From Intestinirhabdus alba (GTDB lineage Bacteria; Pseudomonadota; Gammaproteobacteria; Enterobacterales; Enterobacteriaceae): DNA of 64,000 nucleotides. Position numbers and translations under genes: made by a program. The DNA lies in NCBI RefSeq assembly GCF_009711095.1, contig NZ_WMJZ01000001.1, positions 186,001 through 250,000 of the forward strand. Direction: 5' to 3'. This document shows positions 10,250 through 19,750 of this stretch, piece after piece. Below the pieces are notes generated by a model. The model saw nothing but the letters and a program-made list of their open reading frames with translations, searched no databases and was not told where the DNA came from. How positions within the stretch are numbered: position 1 is the stretch's first letter; every line of letters begins with the position of its first letter.

Positions 10250-11860
10250 ATGAGCATTCCATTCACCCGGTGGCCCGAAGCGTTCGCCCGCCGCTACCGT
10301 GAAAAAGGGTACTGGCAGGATCTGCCGCTGACCGATATTCTCACCCGTCACGCCGACAGCGACAGAACGGCGGTAATCGAAGGCGAGCGTCGCCTCAGCT
10401 ACCGCCAGCTGAACCAGGCGGCGGATAACCTCGCCTGCCGCCTGCGCCAGCAGGGCATTAAGGCCGGTGAAACCGCGCTGGTGCAGCTGGGCAACGTACC
10501 GGAGCTGTATATCACCTTCTTCGCCCTGCTGAAGCTCGGCGTGGCACCGGTGCTGGCGCTGTTCAGCCATCAGCGCACCGAGCTGCACGCCTACGCCAGA
10601 CAAATAGAGCCGGCGCTGCTGATTGCCGATCGCCGGCATCCGCTGTTCGCCGATGACGATTTCCTGAACGCCTTTGTGGTGGAGCACGCTACCGTTCGCG
10701 TGGTGCAGTTGCTCAACGACGACGGTGAACATAATCTGCAGACCTCTATCGGGCAGCCTGCACAGGCGTTTGTCGCCACCCCGTCGCCTGCCGATGAGGT
10801 GGCCTACTTTCAGCTCTCCGGCGGCACCACCGGCACGCCGAAGCTGATTCCGCGCACCCATAACGACTACTACTACAGCGTGCGCCGCAGCAATGAGATC
10901 TGTCACTTCACTGAACGAACCCGCTTCCTGTGCGCCATTCCGGCGGCGCATAACTACGCCATGAGCTCCCCCGGCTCGCTGGGAGTATTTCTCGCCGGAG
11001 GCGTCGTGGTGCTGGCGGCGGACCCGAGCGCCACGCTGTGCTTTCCGCTGATCGAGCAACATCAGATCAACGCGACGGCGCTGGTGCCGCCCGCGGTCAG
11101 CCTGTGGCTGCAGGCCATTCAGGAGGGGAGCGGCAATGCCCAGCTGGCCTCGCTGGAGCTGCTGCAGGTCGGCGGCGCGCGCCTATCCGCCACCCTTGCC
11201 GCCCGTATCCCGGCGGAAATTGGCTGCCAGCTGCAGCAGGTCTTCGGCATGGCAGAAGGGCTGGTGAACTACACCCGCCTGGACGATCCCCTGGAGCGCA
11301 TCATCAATACCCAGGGACGCCCGATGTGTCCCGACGACGAGGTGTGGGTGGCGGATGCCGACGGCAACCCGTTGCCCCAGGGCGAAACGGGGCGGCTGAT
11401 GACCCGCGGCCCTTACACCTTCCGCGGCTATTTCAAAAGCCCGGAACATAACGCCAGCGCCTTTGACGCCAACGGCTTTTACTGCTCCGGGGATCTGATC
11501 GCCATCGATAAAGATGGCTATATCACCGTGCAGGGGCGGGAAAAAGATCAGATCAACCGCGGGGGCGAGAAGATCGCCGCCGAAGAGATTGAAAACCTGC
11601 TGCTGCGCCACCCGGCGGTGATCCATGCGGCGCTGGTCAGCATTGACGACCCCCTGATGGGCGAAAAAAGCTGCGCCTGCCTGACGGTGAACGCACCGCT
11701 GCGTGCGGTGCAGGTACGCCGTTTCCTGCGGGAGCAGGGCGTGGCGGAATTTAAGTTACCGGACCGCGTGGAGTTCATTGATGCGCTGCCGCTGACGCCG
11801 GTCGGTAAAGTGGATAAAAAACAATTACGTCAGTGGCTGGCGTCCCGTACGCCGGACTGA
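10250..11860 (+). CDS. entE: 2,3-dihydroxybenzoate-AMP ligase EntE
   Basis: Stand-alone adenylation enzyme that activates 2,3-dihydroxybenzoate and loads it onto the carrier domain of EntB. It is 536 residues as in E. coli, with core motifs [17 protein letters not shown] (P-loop), [22 protein letters not shown], and the C-terminal lysine motif [14 protein letters not shown]. It starts 9 bp after entC with a TAAGGAG ribosome site. Confidence 0.97.
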   Translation: MSIPFTRWPEAFARRYREKGYWQDLPLTDILTRHADSDRTAVIEGERRLSYRQLNQAADNLACRLRQQGIKAGETALVQLGNVPELYITFFALLKLGVAPVLALFSHQRTELHAYARQIEPALLIADRRHPLFADDDFLNAFVVEHATVRVVQLLNDDGEHNLQTSIGQPAQAFVATPSPADEVAYFQLSGGTTGTPKLIPRTHNDYYYSVRRSNEICHFTERTRFLCAIPAAHNYAMSSPGSLGVFLAGGVVVLAADPSATLCFPLIEQHQINATALVPPAVSLWLQAIQEGSGNAQLASLELLQVGGARLSATLAARIPAEIGCQLQQVFGMAEGLVNYTRLDDPLERIINTQGRPMCPDDEVWVADADGNPLPQGETGRLMTRGPYTFRGYFKSPEHNASAFDANGFYCSGDLIAIDKDGYITVQGREKDQINRGGEKIAAEEIENLLLRHPAVIHAALVSIDDPLMGEKSCACLTVNAPLRAVQVRRFLREQGVAEFKLPDRVEFIDALPLTPVGKVDKKQLRQWLASRTPD

Positions 11861-11873
11861 AGGAGAACAGAGA

Positions 11874-12731
11874 ATGGCAATTCCAAAACTACAGGCCTAT
11901 GCGCTACCCGGCGAGAGCGATATTCCGGCGAATAAAGTGGGCTGGGCCTTTGAGCCGGAGCGCGCCGCGCTGCTGATCCACGACATGCAGGACTACTTCG
12001 TCAGCTTCTGGGGCGAAAATTGCCCGATGATGGAACAGGTTATCGCTAACATCGCCGCCCTGCGCCAGTTCTGCAAGGCGCACCATATTCCGGTGTTCTA
12101 TACCGCCCAGCCGAAAGAGCAGAGCGACGCGGATCGCGCCCTGCTGAACGACATGTGGGGGCCGGGCCTGACGCGCTCGCCGGAGCAGCAGCAGGTGGTC
12201 GAGGCGCTGGCCCCGGACGACGATGACGTCGTGCTGGTGAAGTGGCGCTACAGCGCATTTCACCGCTCGCCGCTGGAGCAAATGCTGAAAGAGAGCGGGC
12301 GTGACCAGCTGATTATTACCGGGGTGTATGCCCATATCGGCTGTATGACCACCGCCACCGACGCCTTTATGCGCGACATCAAGCCCTTTATGGTGGCGGA
12401 TGCGCTGGCCGACTTCAGCCGAGAAGAGCATCTGATGGCGCTGAAATACGTGGCGGGGCGTTCCGGTCGCGTGGTGCTGAGCCGGGAGCTGCTGCCCGCG
12501 CCGGTTCCTGCCAGCAGGGCGGACCTGCGCGCGGCGATCCTGCCGCTGCTCGACGAGTCCGAGGAGCCGCTGGATGATGAAAACCTGATCGACTACGGCC
12601 TGGACTCCGTGCGCATGATGGCGCTGGCGGCGCGCTGGCGGAAGGTGCACGGCGATATTGATTTCGTGATGCTGGCGAAAAATCCCACCATTGACGCCTG
12701 GTGGCAGCTGCTCTCCCGCGAGGTGCGGTAA
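11874..12731 (+). CDS. entB: isochorismatase / aryl carrier protein EntB
   Basis: Bifunctional protein. Its N-terminal isochorismatase (about residues 1-205) hydrolyses isochorismate to 2,3-dihydro-2,3-dihydroxybenzoate, and its C-terminal aryl carrier domain holds activated dihydroxybenzoate for EntF. It is 285 residues as in E. coli. LLIHDMQDYF and the GVYAHIGCMTTA cysteine loop mark the hydrolase. The carrier serine is Ser245 in DYGLDSVRMM. It follows entE with an AAGGAG ribosome site and its stop overlaps the entA start by one base. Confidence 0.97.
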   Translation: MAIPKLQAYALPGESDIPANKVGWAFEPERAALLIHDMQDYFVSFWGENCPMMEQVIANIAALRQFCKAHHIPVFYTAQPKEQSDADRALLNDMWGPGLTRSPEQQQVVEALAPDDDDVVLVKWRYSAFHRSPLEQMLKESGRDQLIITGVYAHIGCMTTATDAFMRDIKPFMVADALADFSREEHLMALKYVAGRSGRVVLSRELLPAPVPASRADLRAAILPLLDESEEPLDDENLIDYGLDSVRMMALAARWRKVHGDIDFVMLAKNPTIDAWWQLLSREVR

Positions 12732-13486
12732 TGGCCAGAATGGATTTTGAGGGCAAAACCGTCTGGGTCACCGGCGCAGGCAAGGGCATTGGTTACGCCA
12801 CCGCGCTGGCGTTTGCGGAGGCGGGGGCGCAGGTGACCGGCTTCGATCGTCAGTTTGCCCGGCAACACTACCCGTTCGCCACCGAGGTGATGGACGTGGC
12901 GGACGAGGCGCAGGTGGCGGCGACGTGCCGTCGCCTTCTGCAACAAACGGAGCGGCTGGACGTGCTGGTCAACGCCGCCGGGATCCTGCGCATGGGGGCC
13001 ACCGATGCGCTGAGCGCGGAAGCGTGGCAGCAGACCTTCGCGGTCAACGTCGGCGGCGCTTTTAACCTGTTCCGGCAGACGATGGCACAGTTCCGCCGTC
13101 AGCAGGGCGGGGCGATCGTCACCGTCGCCTCCGACGCGGCCCATACGCCGCGGCTCGGTATGAGCGCCTACGGGGCGTCAAAGGCGGCGCTGAAAAGCCT
13201 GGCGCTCACCGTCGGTCTGGAGCTGTCGGGCAGCGGCGTGCGCTGTAACGTGGTATCGCCTGGTTCGACCGATACCGATATGCAGCGTGCGCTGTGGGTC
13301 AGTGACGATGCCGAACAGCAGCGCATCCGCGGCTTTGGCGAGCAGTTCAAGCTCGGCATTCCGCTGGGGAAAATCGCCCGTCCCCACGAGGTAGCCAATA
13401 CCATTCTCTTCCTGGCCTCGGATCTGGCCAGCCATATCACGCTACAGGATATTGTGGTGGACGGCGGCTCGACCCTGGGAGCGTAG
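12731..13486 (+). CDS. entA: 2,3-dihydro-2,3-dihydroxybenzoate dehydrogenase EntA
   Basis: Short-chain dehydrogenase that oxidises 2,3-dihydro-2,3-dihydroxybenzoate with NAD+ to 2,3-dihydroxybenzoate. It shows [11 protein letters not shown] for cofactor binding, NAAGIL, the catalytic YGASK with upstream serine (VASDAAHTP), and the C-terminal [11 protein letters not shown] use the ATG at 12731 (251 aa) because GAGG lies 8 nt upstream and the codon overlaps the entB stop. The ATG at 12740 (MDFEGKTV, 248 aa) matches the E. coli start and is a close alternative. Confidence 0.96.
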   Translation: MARMDFEGKTVWVTGAGKGIGYATALAFAEAGAQVTGFDRQFARQHYPFATEVMDVADEAQVAATCRRLLQQTERLDVLVNAAGILRMGATDALSAEAWQQTFAVNVGGAFNLFRQTMAQFRRQQGGAIVTVASDAAHTPRLGMSAYGASKAALKSLALTVGLELSGSGVRCNVVSPGSTDTDMQRALWVSDDAEQQRIRGFGEQFKLGIPLGKIARPHEVANTILFLASDLASHITLQDIVVDGGSTLGA

Positions 13487-13488
13487 GC

Positions 13489-13902
13489 ATGATCTGGAAG
13501 CGTCATTTAACCCTTGATGAACTGAACGCCACCAGCCGGGAGACGATGGTGGCGCACCTGGGAATTGTGTATACCCGGCTGGATGACGAGGGGCTGGAGG
13601 CGGAGATGCCCGTCGACGGCCGCACGCATCAGCCGTTTGGTCTGCTGCACGGCGGGGCGTCGGCGGCGCTGGCGGAGACGCTTGGCTCTATGGCGGGCTT
13701 TCTGATGACCGGCGACGGGCAGTGCGTGGTCGGCACCGAGCTGAACGCCACCCACCATCGCGCCGTGGCGCGGGGCAGGGTGCGCGGCGTTTGTCGGCCT
13801 CTGCATCTGGGGCGGCAGAGCCAGAGCTGGGAGATTGTCATCTATGACGAGCAGGCGCGTCGCTGCTGTACCTGTCGGCTGGGCACGGCGGTGCTGGGCT
13901 GA
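13489..13902 (+). CDS. entH: enterobactin proofreading thioesterase EntH
   Basis: Hot-dog thioesterase that releases wrongly loaded acyl groups from the EntB carrier domain. It is 137 residues as in E. coli EntH (YbdB), with [14 protein letters not shown] containing the catalytic Glu at about residue 63. It starts 2 bp after entA and ends the operon. A CCCCC/GGGGG stem after the stop has no T-run, so I cannot call a terminator. In E. coli cstA follows; here a convergent peptidase operon begins. Confidence 0.96.
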   Translation: MIWKRHLTLDELNATSRETMVAHLGIVYTRLDDEGLEAEMPVDGRTHQPFGLLHGGASAALAETLGSMAGFLMTGDGQCVVGTELNATHHRAVARGRVRGVCRPLHLGRQSQSWEIVIYDEQARRCCTCRLGTAVLG

Positions 13903-13932
13903 AGCCCCCACCGCCAGGAGGGGGACAGGACA

Positions 13933-15045
13933 TTAAAGGCGCGACACCACCCGGCGCAGTAAGCGCACCCGCGGTTCAATTGAGGCGATATCCAGCCATT
14001 CGGCGGGGCTGTGGAAACCGGCTCCCACCGGGCCGAAGCCGTCAAGCGACGGAATTCCCAGCGCGGCGGTATGGTTGGCGTCGCTTCCGCCGCCGACCGC
14101 CTGCCAGGTAATCTCGACCCCCTCCTCCCTGCCCGCCTGTTCGACCAGCGCCATCAGGCGCTGCGTCTCATCATCGGGTGCCATTGCCGGCTTATGATGC
14201 ACCTGGGTCAGCGTGGTGGTGACGCCGTCAAGGAAGCCGCGCTGGCACAGCGCCTGCAGCGCCTGATGGATGCGGGTATCTTCATCGTTCTGCCAGTAGC
14301 GGACGTCAAGCTCGGCCACCGCCGTATCGGGGACGACGTTGGCGGCGCTGCCGCCGTGAACAATGCCGATATTCAGCGTGGTTCCCCTGGCGCTGTCGGC
14401 GAGCGCGTTAACGGCGAGAATGCAGTTTGCCAGCGCCGTAATGGCCGAGCGGCCCTTTTCCGGCTCGTTTCCGGCGTGCGCGGCGCGCCCCGTAAAGGTG
14501 AGGAGATAGCCGGCCGTGCCTTTGCGGGCCTTCACCAGCGAGCCGTCGGCGCGCGCGGCTTCGCAGACCAGAACGCAGCGGGATTTTTTTGCCAGCTCGC
14601 CGATCCAGGCGTGGGAATAGACGCTGCCGGTCTCTTCGTCCGGGTTCATGGCAACGGCGATGGAGAGCCGTTCGCGATGTTCCGGTGCCAGGGTGCGCAT
14701 TGCCCACAGGATATTGAGCAGCCCGCTTTTCATGTCCGCCACGCCCGGTCCGTAGAGCCGGGTTTCATCGCGGCTCATCGGCCGTTCCGCAACGGTGCCG
14801 GGGGGAAAGACGGTATCCAGATGGCCGACGAGCAGAACGTCGAATTGGGTCGCCCCCGGCCGGTTGGTGACAAAGAGACCGGGGCCGACCCGATCCCCTA
14901 AATCGACGGATTCCGTATGCCACCCCTCCTGCTGCCAGAGCCGGGTGACGATCCCGGCAACGGTGGCGACGCCTTCGACGGTGGTGGTGCCGCAGTCCAC
15001 GTTGACCAGCGACTCCAGTTCGGCAATATATTTTTCAAGTTGCAT
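13933..15045 (-). CDS. M20 family metallopeptidase (carboxypeptidase G2-like)
   Basis: A 370-residue zinc peptidase of the M20/glutamate-carboxypeptidase type. The expected metal and catalytic residues are present: GHLDTV (His75, Asp77), GVADMKSG (Asp104), PDEETGS (Glu137/Glu138), CEAA (Glu162) and a late GFHSPAEW His. The lid/dimer domain carries GRAAHAGNEPEKGRS. No signal peptide is seen, so it is probably cytoplasmic. The family removes C-terminal glutamate or cleaves small peptides and N-acyl amino acids; the exact substrate is unknown. It is third in an operon after yjiH-like and yjiG-like membrane genes (15-bp gap). Confidence 0.85.
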   Translation of the reverse strand: MQLEKYIAELESLVNVDCGTTTVEGVATVAGIVTRLWQQEGWHTESVDLGDRVGPGLFVTNRPGATQFDVLLVGHLDTVFPPGTVAERPMSRDETRLYGPGVADMKSGLLNILWAMRTLAPEHRERLSIAVAMNPDEETGSVYSHAWIGELAKKSRCVLVCEAARADGSLVKARKGTAGYLLTFTGRAAHAGNEPEKGRSAITALANCILAVNALADSARGTTLNIGIVHGGSAANVVPDTAVAELDVRYWQNDEDTRIHQALQALCQRGFLDGVTTTLTQVHHKPAMAPDDETQRLMALVEQAGREEGVEITWQAVGGGSDANHTAALGIPSLDGFGPVGAGFHSPAEWLDIASIEPRVRLLRRVVSRL

Positions 15046-15060
15046 AAATTATCCTTAAAC

Positions 15061-15525
15061 TCAGAGCAGAATACGCATCAGAAGCATGGCTAAAAAAGCG
15101 TTGATAACGGAAATGGCGATCATCAGCGGGATCCGCCTGGCCTGGATGCCAATAACGCCGAGAACGCGCCCCAGATACTGCACCTGCGAGCCCATCAGGT
15201 AGATGGCCGGCGCGAGGATCGCAAGGTGTTCGCCGTTGATGATGCCTTTGTCGAACAGCCCCATTGCGACGCCGATGCCACCCCCCATCGACATCCAGCC
15301 GCCGATGAGCACCGCGGCGGCCTCGCCCGGCAGGCCAAACAGGCCCATCAGCGGGGCGAAAACCATCCCCATCCCCTTCAGTGCGCCGGTGATCTCCAGC
15401 GCTTTGATAATAATAAAGGCCATCACAACGTTGGGGAGGGTACTGCCGGTTGCAATAGTCCACCCCTTGCGGGCACCTTCGACGAAAACGTCAGTGATTA
15501 CCGGCCTGGATTCAGGAGCGCTCAT
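15061..15525 (-). CDS. yjiG: YjiG family membrane protein (SpmB/Gate-type)
   Basis: A 154-residue integral membrane protein with about four hydrophobic segments, resembling E. coli YjiG and the SpmB half of the nucleoside-recognition (Gate) family. It starts inside the stop of the yjiH-like gene (4-nt overlap), so the two are probably subunits of one complex. In E. coli yjiG/yjiH lie next to iadA, an isoaspartyl dipeptidase; here they precede an M20 peptidase. Transport of a small peptide or conjugate is an inference from this repeated association. Confidence 0.75.
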   Translation of the reverse strand: MSAPESRPVITDVFVEGARKGWTIATGSTLPNVVMAFIIIKALEITGALKGMGMVFAPLMGLFGLPGEAAAVLIGGWMSMGGGIGVAMGLFDKGIINGEHLAILAPAIYLMGSQVQYLGRVLGVIGIQARRIPLMIAISVINAFLAMLLMRILL

Positions 15526-16241
15526 TGGGTTTCTCCTTTTTCTGCGGTGGGTGCGGCGGTTTTGTTGCCGAGGCTGAGGAAGAGGCGCAGCAGATTGGCA
15601 CCCACGATTTTCATCACAAACATCACCACAATACAGGTGCCAATGGTGGTGGGCACGGCGGGCGTGCCGTCAACGGTCATCAGGGTGAAAATAATAGCGC
15701 CAGAAGAGAAAAAGTTAGTGAGCATCGCCCCGGCAGAGAACTGAAACATGGCGAACGTCTCTTTCTCTTTTTCGCTGATGGCTCCTTCGTCGGCGAGGCT
15801 GCGCGTTAACGAGGCACCAACGTCCGTACTTTGCAGGCTGCCGATCAGGGCGAGGCCGGTATGGCCCGGAAGGCCCAGCAGAGGGCGCAGCAGCGGCGTT
15901 AACATCTGGCGCGCGGCGCGCAGCGCGCCGTAATGTTCCAGCACGTTGATGGTTCCCAGGGCGAACATTACCGCCGGGATTAAGCCGAGGGCGAAGAGAA
16001 AGCCGTCCATCGCGCCGTTGCCGTTAACGCCGCGAAAGGCGCTGGTCTGGGTGGCGATCTTGTCCCCCTGCAGGCTGACGCCGCTGACGACTTTGCCGAA
16101 GGTGCCGTTAAGGGTGGTAAAGTCGAAGACGCCGTACCACTCATGGCCGCCGAGTAATCCTGAAAAAAAGACCGCCGCGAAAGCGAGCGCAAAGTACGCC
16201 CCTGGGCCGACTTTTTTCTCCTGAGGCACTGATTGGCCCAT
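15522..16241 (-). CDS. yjiH: YjiH family membrane protein (SpmA/Gate-type)
   Basis: A 239-residue polytopic membrane protein like E. coli YjiH, related to the SpmA half of the nucleoside-recognition family. The start at 16241 (MGQSVPQEKK) has a good AAGGAG ribosome site; an in-frame ATG at 16265 lacks one. Conserved-looking stretches are LFALGLIPAVMFALG and GLPGHTGLALIGSLQSTDVG. First gene of the yjiH-yjiG-peptidase operon, whose promoter must lie in the 673-bp region upstream. Confidence 0.75.
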   Translation of the reverse strand: MGQSVPQEKKVGPGAYFALAFAAVFFSGLLGGHEWYGVFDFTTLNGTFGKVVSGVSLQGDKIATQTSAFRGVNGNGAMDGFLFALGLIPAVMFALGTINVLEHYGALRAARQMLTPLLRPLLGLPGHTGLALIGSLQSTDVGASLTRSLADEGAISEKEKETFAMFQFSAGAMLTNFFSSGAIIFTLMTVDGTPAVPTTIGTCIVVMFVMKIVGANLLRLFLSLGNKTAAPTAEKGETQ

Positions 16242-16914
16242 ATCTATCTCCTTATATTTATGCATTTCAGTCTGAATGCAGCCAAAGTACGTTGAGCTGC
16301 GGGAGCGGGTGCCGCGCGTTTTGACGCGCGCCAGCGCTGCCCTTTGAAGAGGAGGCTGTCAGGCCAAATGATGCGGCAGGGAATAATTCGTTCGTCAGGA
16401 GCGTCCCTGCACGGCTAAAGGCCGCTTCGGAAACGGATTCCTGCACCAACAATGTACCTGAAGCCAGGGGAATAACGGTTCTATTCTGGCTAAGCGGCTA
16501 TTAAAAAAGATGATTTATATCATTTTGTCATTAAAGGCGAACGCTGATACGTTAAAAGCGTAAAAGAGCAAATTTTACGCCTCCTGTTGCTTTTTAAGTG
16601 GGATAATACGTTGCTTTTCAGGGGCAATAAGCGTTTATCCACTCCGCTTCGCGGGTAAATCCGGCGGGGGCGGCAGAAAAAGGATGTTACGCATAAAAAG
16701 TGACGGGAGTGGGAACGCTGCGGCGCTTGCAAAAAAGCGGGGCGCGGCTGCCGGTTGCTCCGGAGGTGCTTTCCCTGACGGGCGTAAAGGGAGTGATGCG
16801 CTTTCTCCTCTGGGGGCACGCGCTATTGCCGCCCGTACGGCAGAAGGCGGAGCAGACGGGGAAATGCTGTCCGGTCACCCTTTTTTGAGACTGTTCGCCG
16901 GGCGGCGTTAAAAG
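16242..16914. other. 673-bp gene-free region between yjiH and ybdM
   Basis: It holds the promoter area of the yjiH operon. Near 16495-16545 the sequence is AT-rich. From 16680 to 16910 overlapping short frames exist on both strands, none with a ribosome site or a recognisable family, and I take them as chance. E. coli has other genes (cstA, ybdD, ybdH, ybdL) between entH and ybdM; I see no remnant of them here. Confidence 0.5.
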
Positions 16915-17529
16915 TTACTTAACCGTCCAGGCTTTTGAGAACCGGCGGTTGGCAAACAGCTCCTGCAGGCCGTTAATCTGCTTCAGGCGCAGCACCTCGT
17001 CTTCGTCCATGCCCAGCTCCTGGCCGATTTTTTGATCCTCCCAGCCCAGCAGCGCCAGCTCGCGAACGATCTCCGACATGGCGCGGATCTGATGGCGACC
17101 CCTGGCGCGGTTGTGGCGAATGGTGGCCGCCATGCGGTCATGGCGGCTGCGCTCCAGGCAGGCCACCGGCAGATAGCCGTGCAGCCGCGACTTGAGCGCG
17201 GCTTTATCTTTGCCCAGCTCATGGCGGTGGAAGCCGTCGACAATTTCATACCGATCCTGGCTGGATTGCGCCACCACGATCGGCTGGGTGAAGCCGTCCG
17301 CCTCAATGGACTTCAGCAGTAGCTTTTTCTCCGGCGGGGCCACGTTGTTCGGGTTGTAGTCGTTGGGCGCGATCCGATCGTTTCTGATCCACAGCACGCA
17401 GTCTACCGGTTCGTCGCGGAACGGACTGACTTTATGGATGGCGATTCTGAGTTCGTTAATGGCTTTGATTCTCTCCTCTTCCGGCAGGGTGGAGAGATAG
17501 TGGGTCACTTCCTGCGTTAGTCGTTGCAT
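16915..17529 (-). CDS. ybdM: ParB/IbrB-like protein YbdM
   Basis: A 204-residue protein with a ParB/sulfiredoxin-like domain (WIRNDRIAPNDYNPNNVAPP, then DRYEIVDGFHRHELG) followed by a region with helix-turn-helix character (LALLGWEDQKIGQELGMDEDEVLRLKQ). The homologue IbrB acts with the PAPS-reductase-like IbrA as a regulator in some E. coli. I chose the ATG at 17529 because GGGGA lies just upstream; the ATG at 17541 would add four residues. The start lies inside the end of ybdN, so the pair is co-translated. Biochemical role unknown. Confidence 0.85.
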   Translation of the reverse strand: MQRLTQEVTHYLSTLPEEERIKAINELRIAIHKVSPFRDEPVDCVLWIRNDRIAPNDYNPNNVAPPEKKLLLKSIEADGFTQPIVVAQSSQDRYEIVDGFHRHELGKDKAALKSRLHGYLPVACLERSRHDRMAATIRHNRARGRHQIRAMSEIVRELALLGWEDQKIGQELGMDEDEVLRLKQINGLQELFANRRFSKAWTVK

Positions 17530-18737
17530 AATATTCCCCATTCTTTACGTTTCGCCTGCATACGCTGACTGTAGCGTTGGTAATTTTTGGGTTTTGTGGG
17601 GCTAAAAGAGAGCGCCCTACACCAGTAGTCGTTATTCAGTAAGACCTTGCAGATACGTCGCCAGGAGGGGATATCTTTGGCACCGATATCGCCCGGCTGC
17701 GTCTGGGGGATCGTCTCCATGCCCCTCTTTTTATACCACTGCAGATAGACCGCAATTTTATTGCGGTAGTGCTCGGCGGTCTGCTCCGGCATACTGTCGA
17801 GCAGCAGCGAGGCGTACGCTTCCCAGCTAAGATGGTCGGGCTTGATAATTTTACGATGGCCGTAAAAAGGGTTGTTCTGCCCGGCATAAACGCCGCCGCT
17901 TCTGACGCCGCTGACCCGGGCGCACATGGCTGCCCATCTCTCCGGCTCAATGACGTGATACAGCCACAGTCCCTGCCGCTGCTCCGGGCCGAAGGGTTCG
18001 CATATGCGCATGTAGCGGGATGGCACCCCCGCCTGATACATCAGGTTGTACAGGGGATTGCAGGCAAGCTGGCTTTTAGCGAACCAGGTCCAGACGTCGG
18101 CGGTTTTCCAGTCGTAAATCGGATAGATATACCAGGCATGGCCGCCAGGCGTGGCCGTGGTCCAGGGTTTGTCATCGGCGAAACGCTGTTTTTGCTGGCT
18201 GGCGATGGCGATAAACCGGTTGTAGGACTCGTCGGCCCGGATCCCCACCATCACGGCGGCCGGGCGTTTTTCTGAAAACCAGTCGGCAAAGTCGCGGACA
18301 AACTGTTCGAAGGTCATGCCGGGATCGTAAAAGGGGAAATAGTCCGCCTGGGTAATTGCGTCGGGCGGCGGCTGACGTACCCAGTCGGTGCCGGGTTCCC
18401 AGCACTGCCATTCCGGCTGGAATTGCGAGAGTGAATTTTGCGTGGTTAACGGCAGGGCCACCCAATAAAAATGTTCTATGACGTCGCGATAATTGTCGCG
18501 CATCTTTTGAACATATCTGATAGTGCAGGAAAACTGCGCTTCCCAGTCTATAAATAATACGCTAAATTTTTTATTTAATTTGCGCGCCAGTTTTGCGGTG
18601 AGATGTAACATCAAACCCGAATCTTTGCCGCCGGAGAATGAGACGCAAACCCGAGGGAGATTTTCCAGCGTCCAGCTTATACGTTCCTGTGCCGCCTCAA
18701 GGACGTTCTGAGTAAGGGGGATTTTATAGACAGACAT
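17517..18737 (-). CDS. ybdN: PAPS reductase-like PP-loop protein YbdN (IbrA-like)
   Basis: A 406-residue adenine-nucleotide alpha-hydrolase fold protein of the phosphoadenosine phosphosulfate reductase superfamily. The PP-loop SGGKDS is at residues 35-40. Later motifs are AAVMVGIRADESYNR and YPIYDWKTADVWTW, which bind nucleotide and substrate in the family. The C-terminal third carries DIPSWRRICKVLLNNDYWC. It is much longer than sulfate-assimilation CysH, so a different substrate is likely. It overlaps ybdM by 13 bp. The promoter is in the AT-rich sequence upstream of 18737. Confidence 0.88.
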   Translation of the reverse strand: MSVYKIPLTQNVLEAAQERISWTLENLPRVCVSFSGGKDSGLMLHLTAKLARKLNKKFSVLFIDWEAQFSCTIRYVQKMRDNYRDVIEHFYWVALPLTTQNSLSQFQPEWQCWEPGTDWVRQPPPDAITQADYFPFYDPGMTFEQFVRDFADWFSEKRPAAVMVGIRADESYNRFIAIASQQKQRFADDKPWTTATPGGHAWYIYPIYDWKTADVWTWFAKSQLACNPLYNLMYQAGVPSRYMRICEPFGPEQRQGLWLYHVIEPERWAAMCARVSGVRSGGVYAGQNNPFYGHRKIIKPDHLSWEAYASLLLDSMPEQTAEHYRNKIAVYLQWYKKRGMETIPQTQPGDIGAKDIPSWRRICKVLLNNDYWCRALSFSPTKPKNYQRYSQRMQAKRKEWGILCND

Positions 18738-19057
18738 AGTAAGTTATCCCTGAACGTTAAATGTGTGGCAATGCAATTTCGCTTAATAAGATAAGCGGTT
18801 TGCGATGATTTGCAATATTTAATTGTATCAAAAATAAGTTTTGTGGTTTTGCACGACATTAGCCCCGGGAATAAGTGGTATGGGAAGAACCCCCCCTGAT
18901 CGATAAAACTCTTATTAGGAATTTTTTTCGGAAATTGGCCGGGTGAAGCGGGATTCAGCGCGTAATGAACATATATTAATCGGCAAATAAAGCACCGTGG
19001 CGTATATGGAAAAATTTTTACGGGCTGAAAAAATCGTCGGGGGATAACATTTTATAC

Positions 19058-19202
19058 CCTAAATAATTCGAGTTGCATGAAGGCGGCAACGCAGTGACAA
19101 AGTCGTCAGGAACGAATTTGAACAGCCGCAGGCTGCCTCTGGTGAGAGACAGGGATGTCTCTCATTAATCCCCGGGAGCTTACTGGAGTAAGTGACCGGG
19201 AT
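19058..19202 (+). repeat. palindromic intergenic repeat, ybdN-dsbG copy 1
   Basis: Begins ATACCCTAAATAATTCGAGT, continues with GAAGGCGGCAACGCAG, and ends with a stem core CCCCGGGAGCTTAC-tgga-GTAAGTGACCGGG. That core is the reverse complement, with few changes, of the core of the ahpC-ahpF tandem repeats. Similar elements with an ATTCGAGTTGCA end are familiar from intergenic regions of other enterobacteria (recollection, not checked). Confidence 0.6.
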
Positions 19203-19750
19203 GACAGCGTCGGCGGAAACGATTTTTAATGCCGCCGGGGGAGAGGCTGAAGACAGCGGATTATCCTGTCATCCCCTTAATATTGAGAATGTAGCTGAAA
19301 TAACCGGCGAGAAGAAAATAATTATCAGCCGATGCTCCGGCGTGGCGGCTGAACCCGGCGTCGGGTTTATCAAAGAACGTTTTTCTGGCGCGGGCGAAGG
19401 CTCCGGTTCTGTTGGCGGCTGGTGTTAGCCTGTACGCGATGCTCCGGTGATGAAGCCGCATCGCCATCTTTATGCAGCCCGTCTGCGGCCGGCGGAGGGT
19501 GCCTGGCCCGGCGGGGATCCGCCTTACGGACATGCGGGACGCTTTACATTTGTCATATCACCGGGTTATTGGGGATATATATCCCGACGCCAGTTATCAG
19601 CTTTTTTCATCCCGTTGTCCGCCCGTCGCCTGAATTATTTCTGATAGCGAAACAGAGGACTTAACGCGAAAAAGAAGTTATCACGATAAAATGCGAAACC
19701 CGTGGCTACTACCCGCAATTAATTATTGACAGCACCGATTCGGGATTATA

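Noticed and set aside
13905-13928. Terminator after entH
   Set aside because: CCCCC/GGGGG pairing exists but no T-run follows on either strand.
16684-16911. Short open frames on both strands between yjiH and ybdM
   Set aside because: They overlap each other in several frames, lack ribosome sites and show no family; typical of GC-rich non-coding DNA.
19192-19533. Possible remnant of the LysR gene ybdO
   Set aside because: Frames on both strands were read; none shows an HTH or LysR-like block, so only absence of ybdO can be stated.
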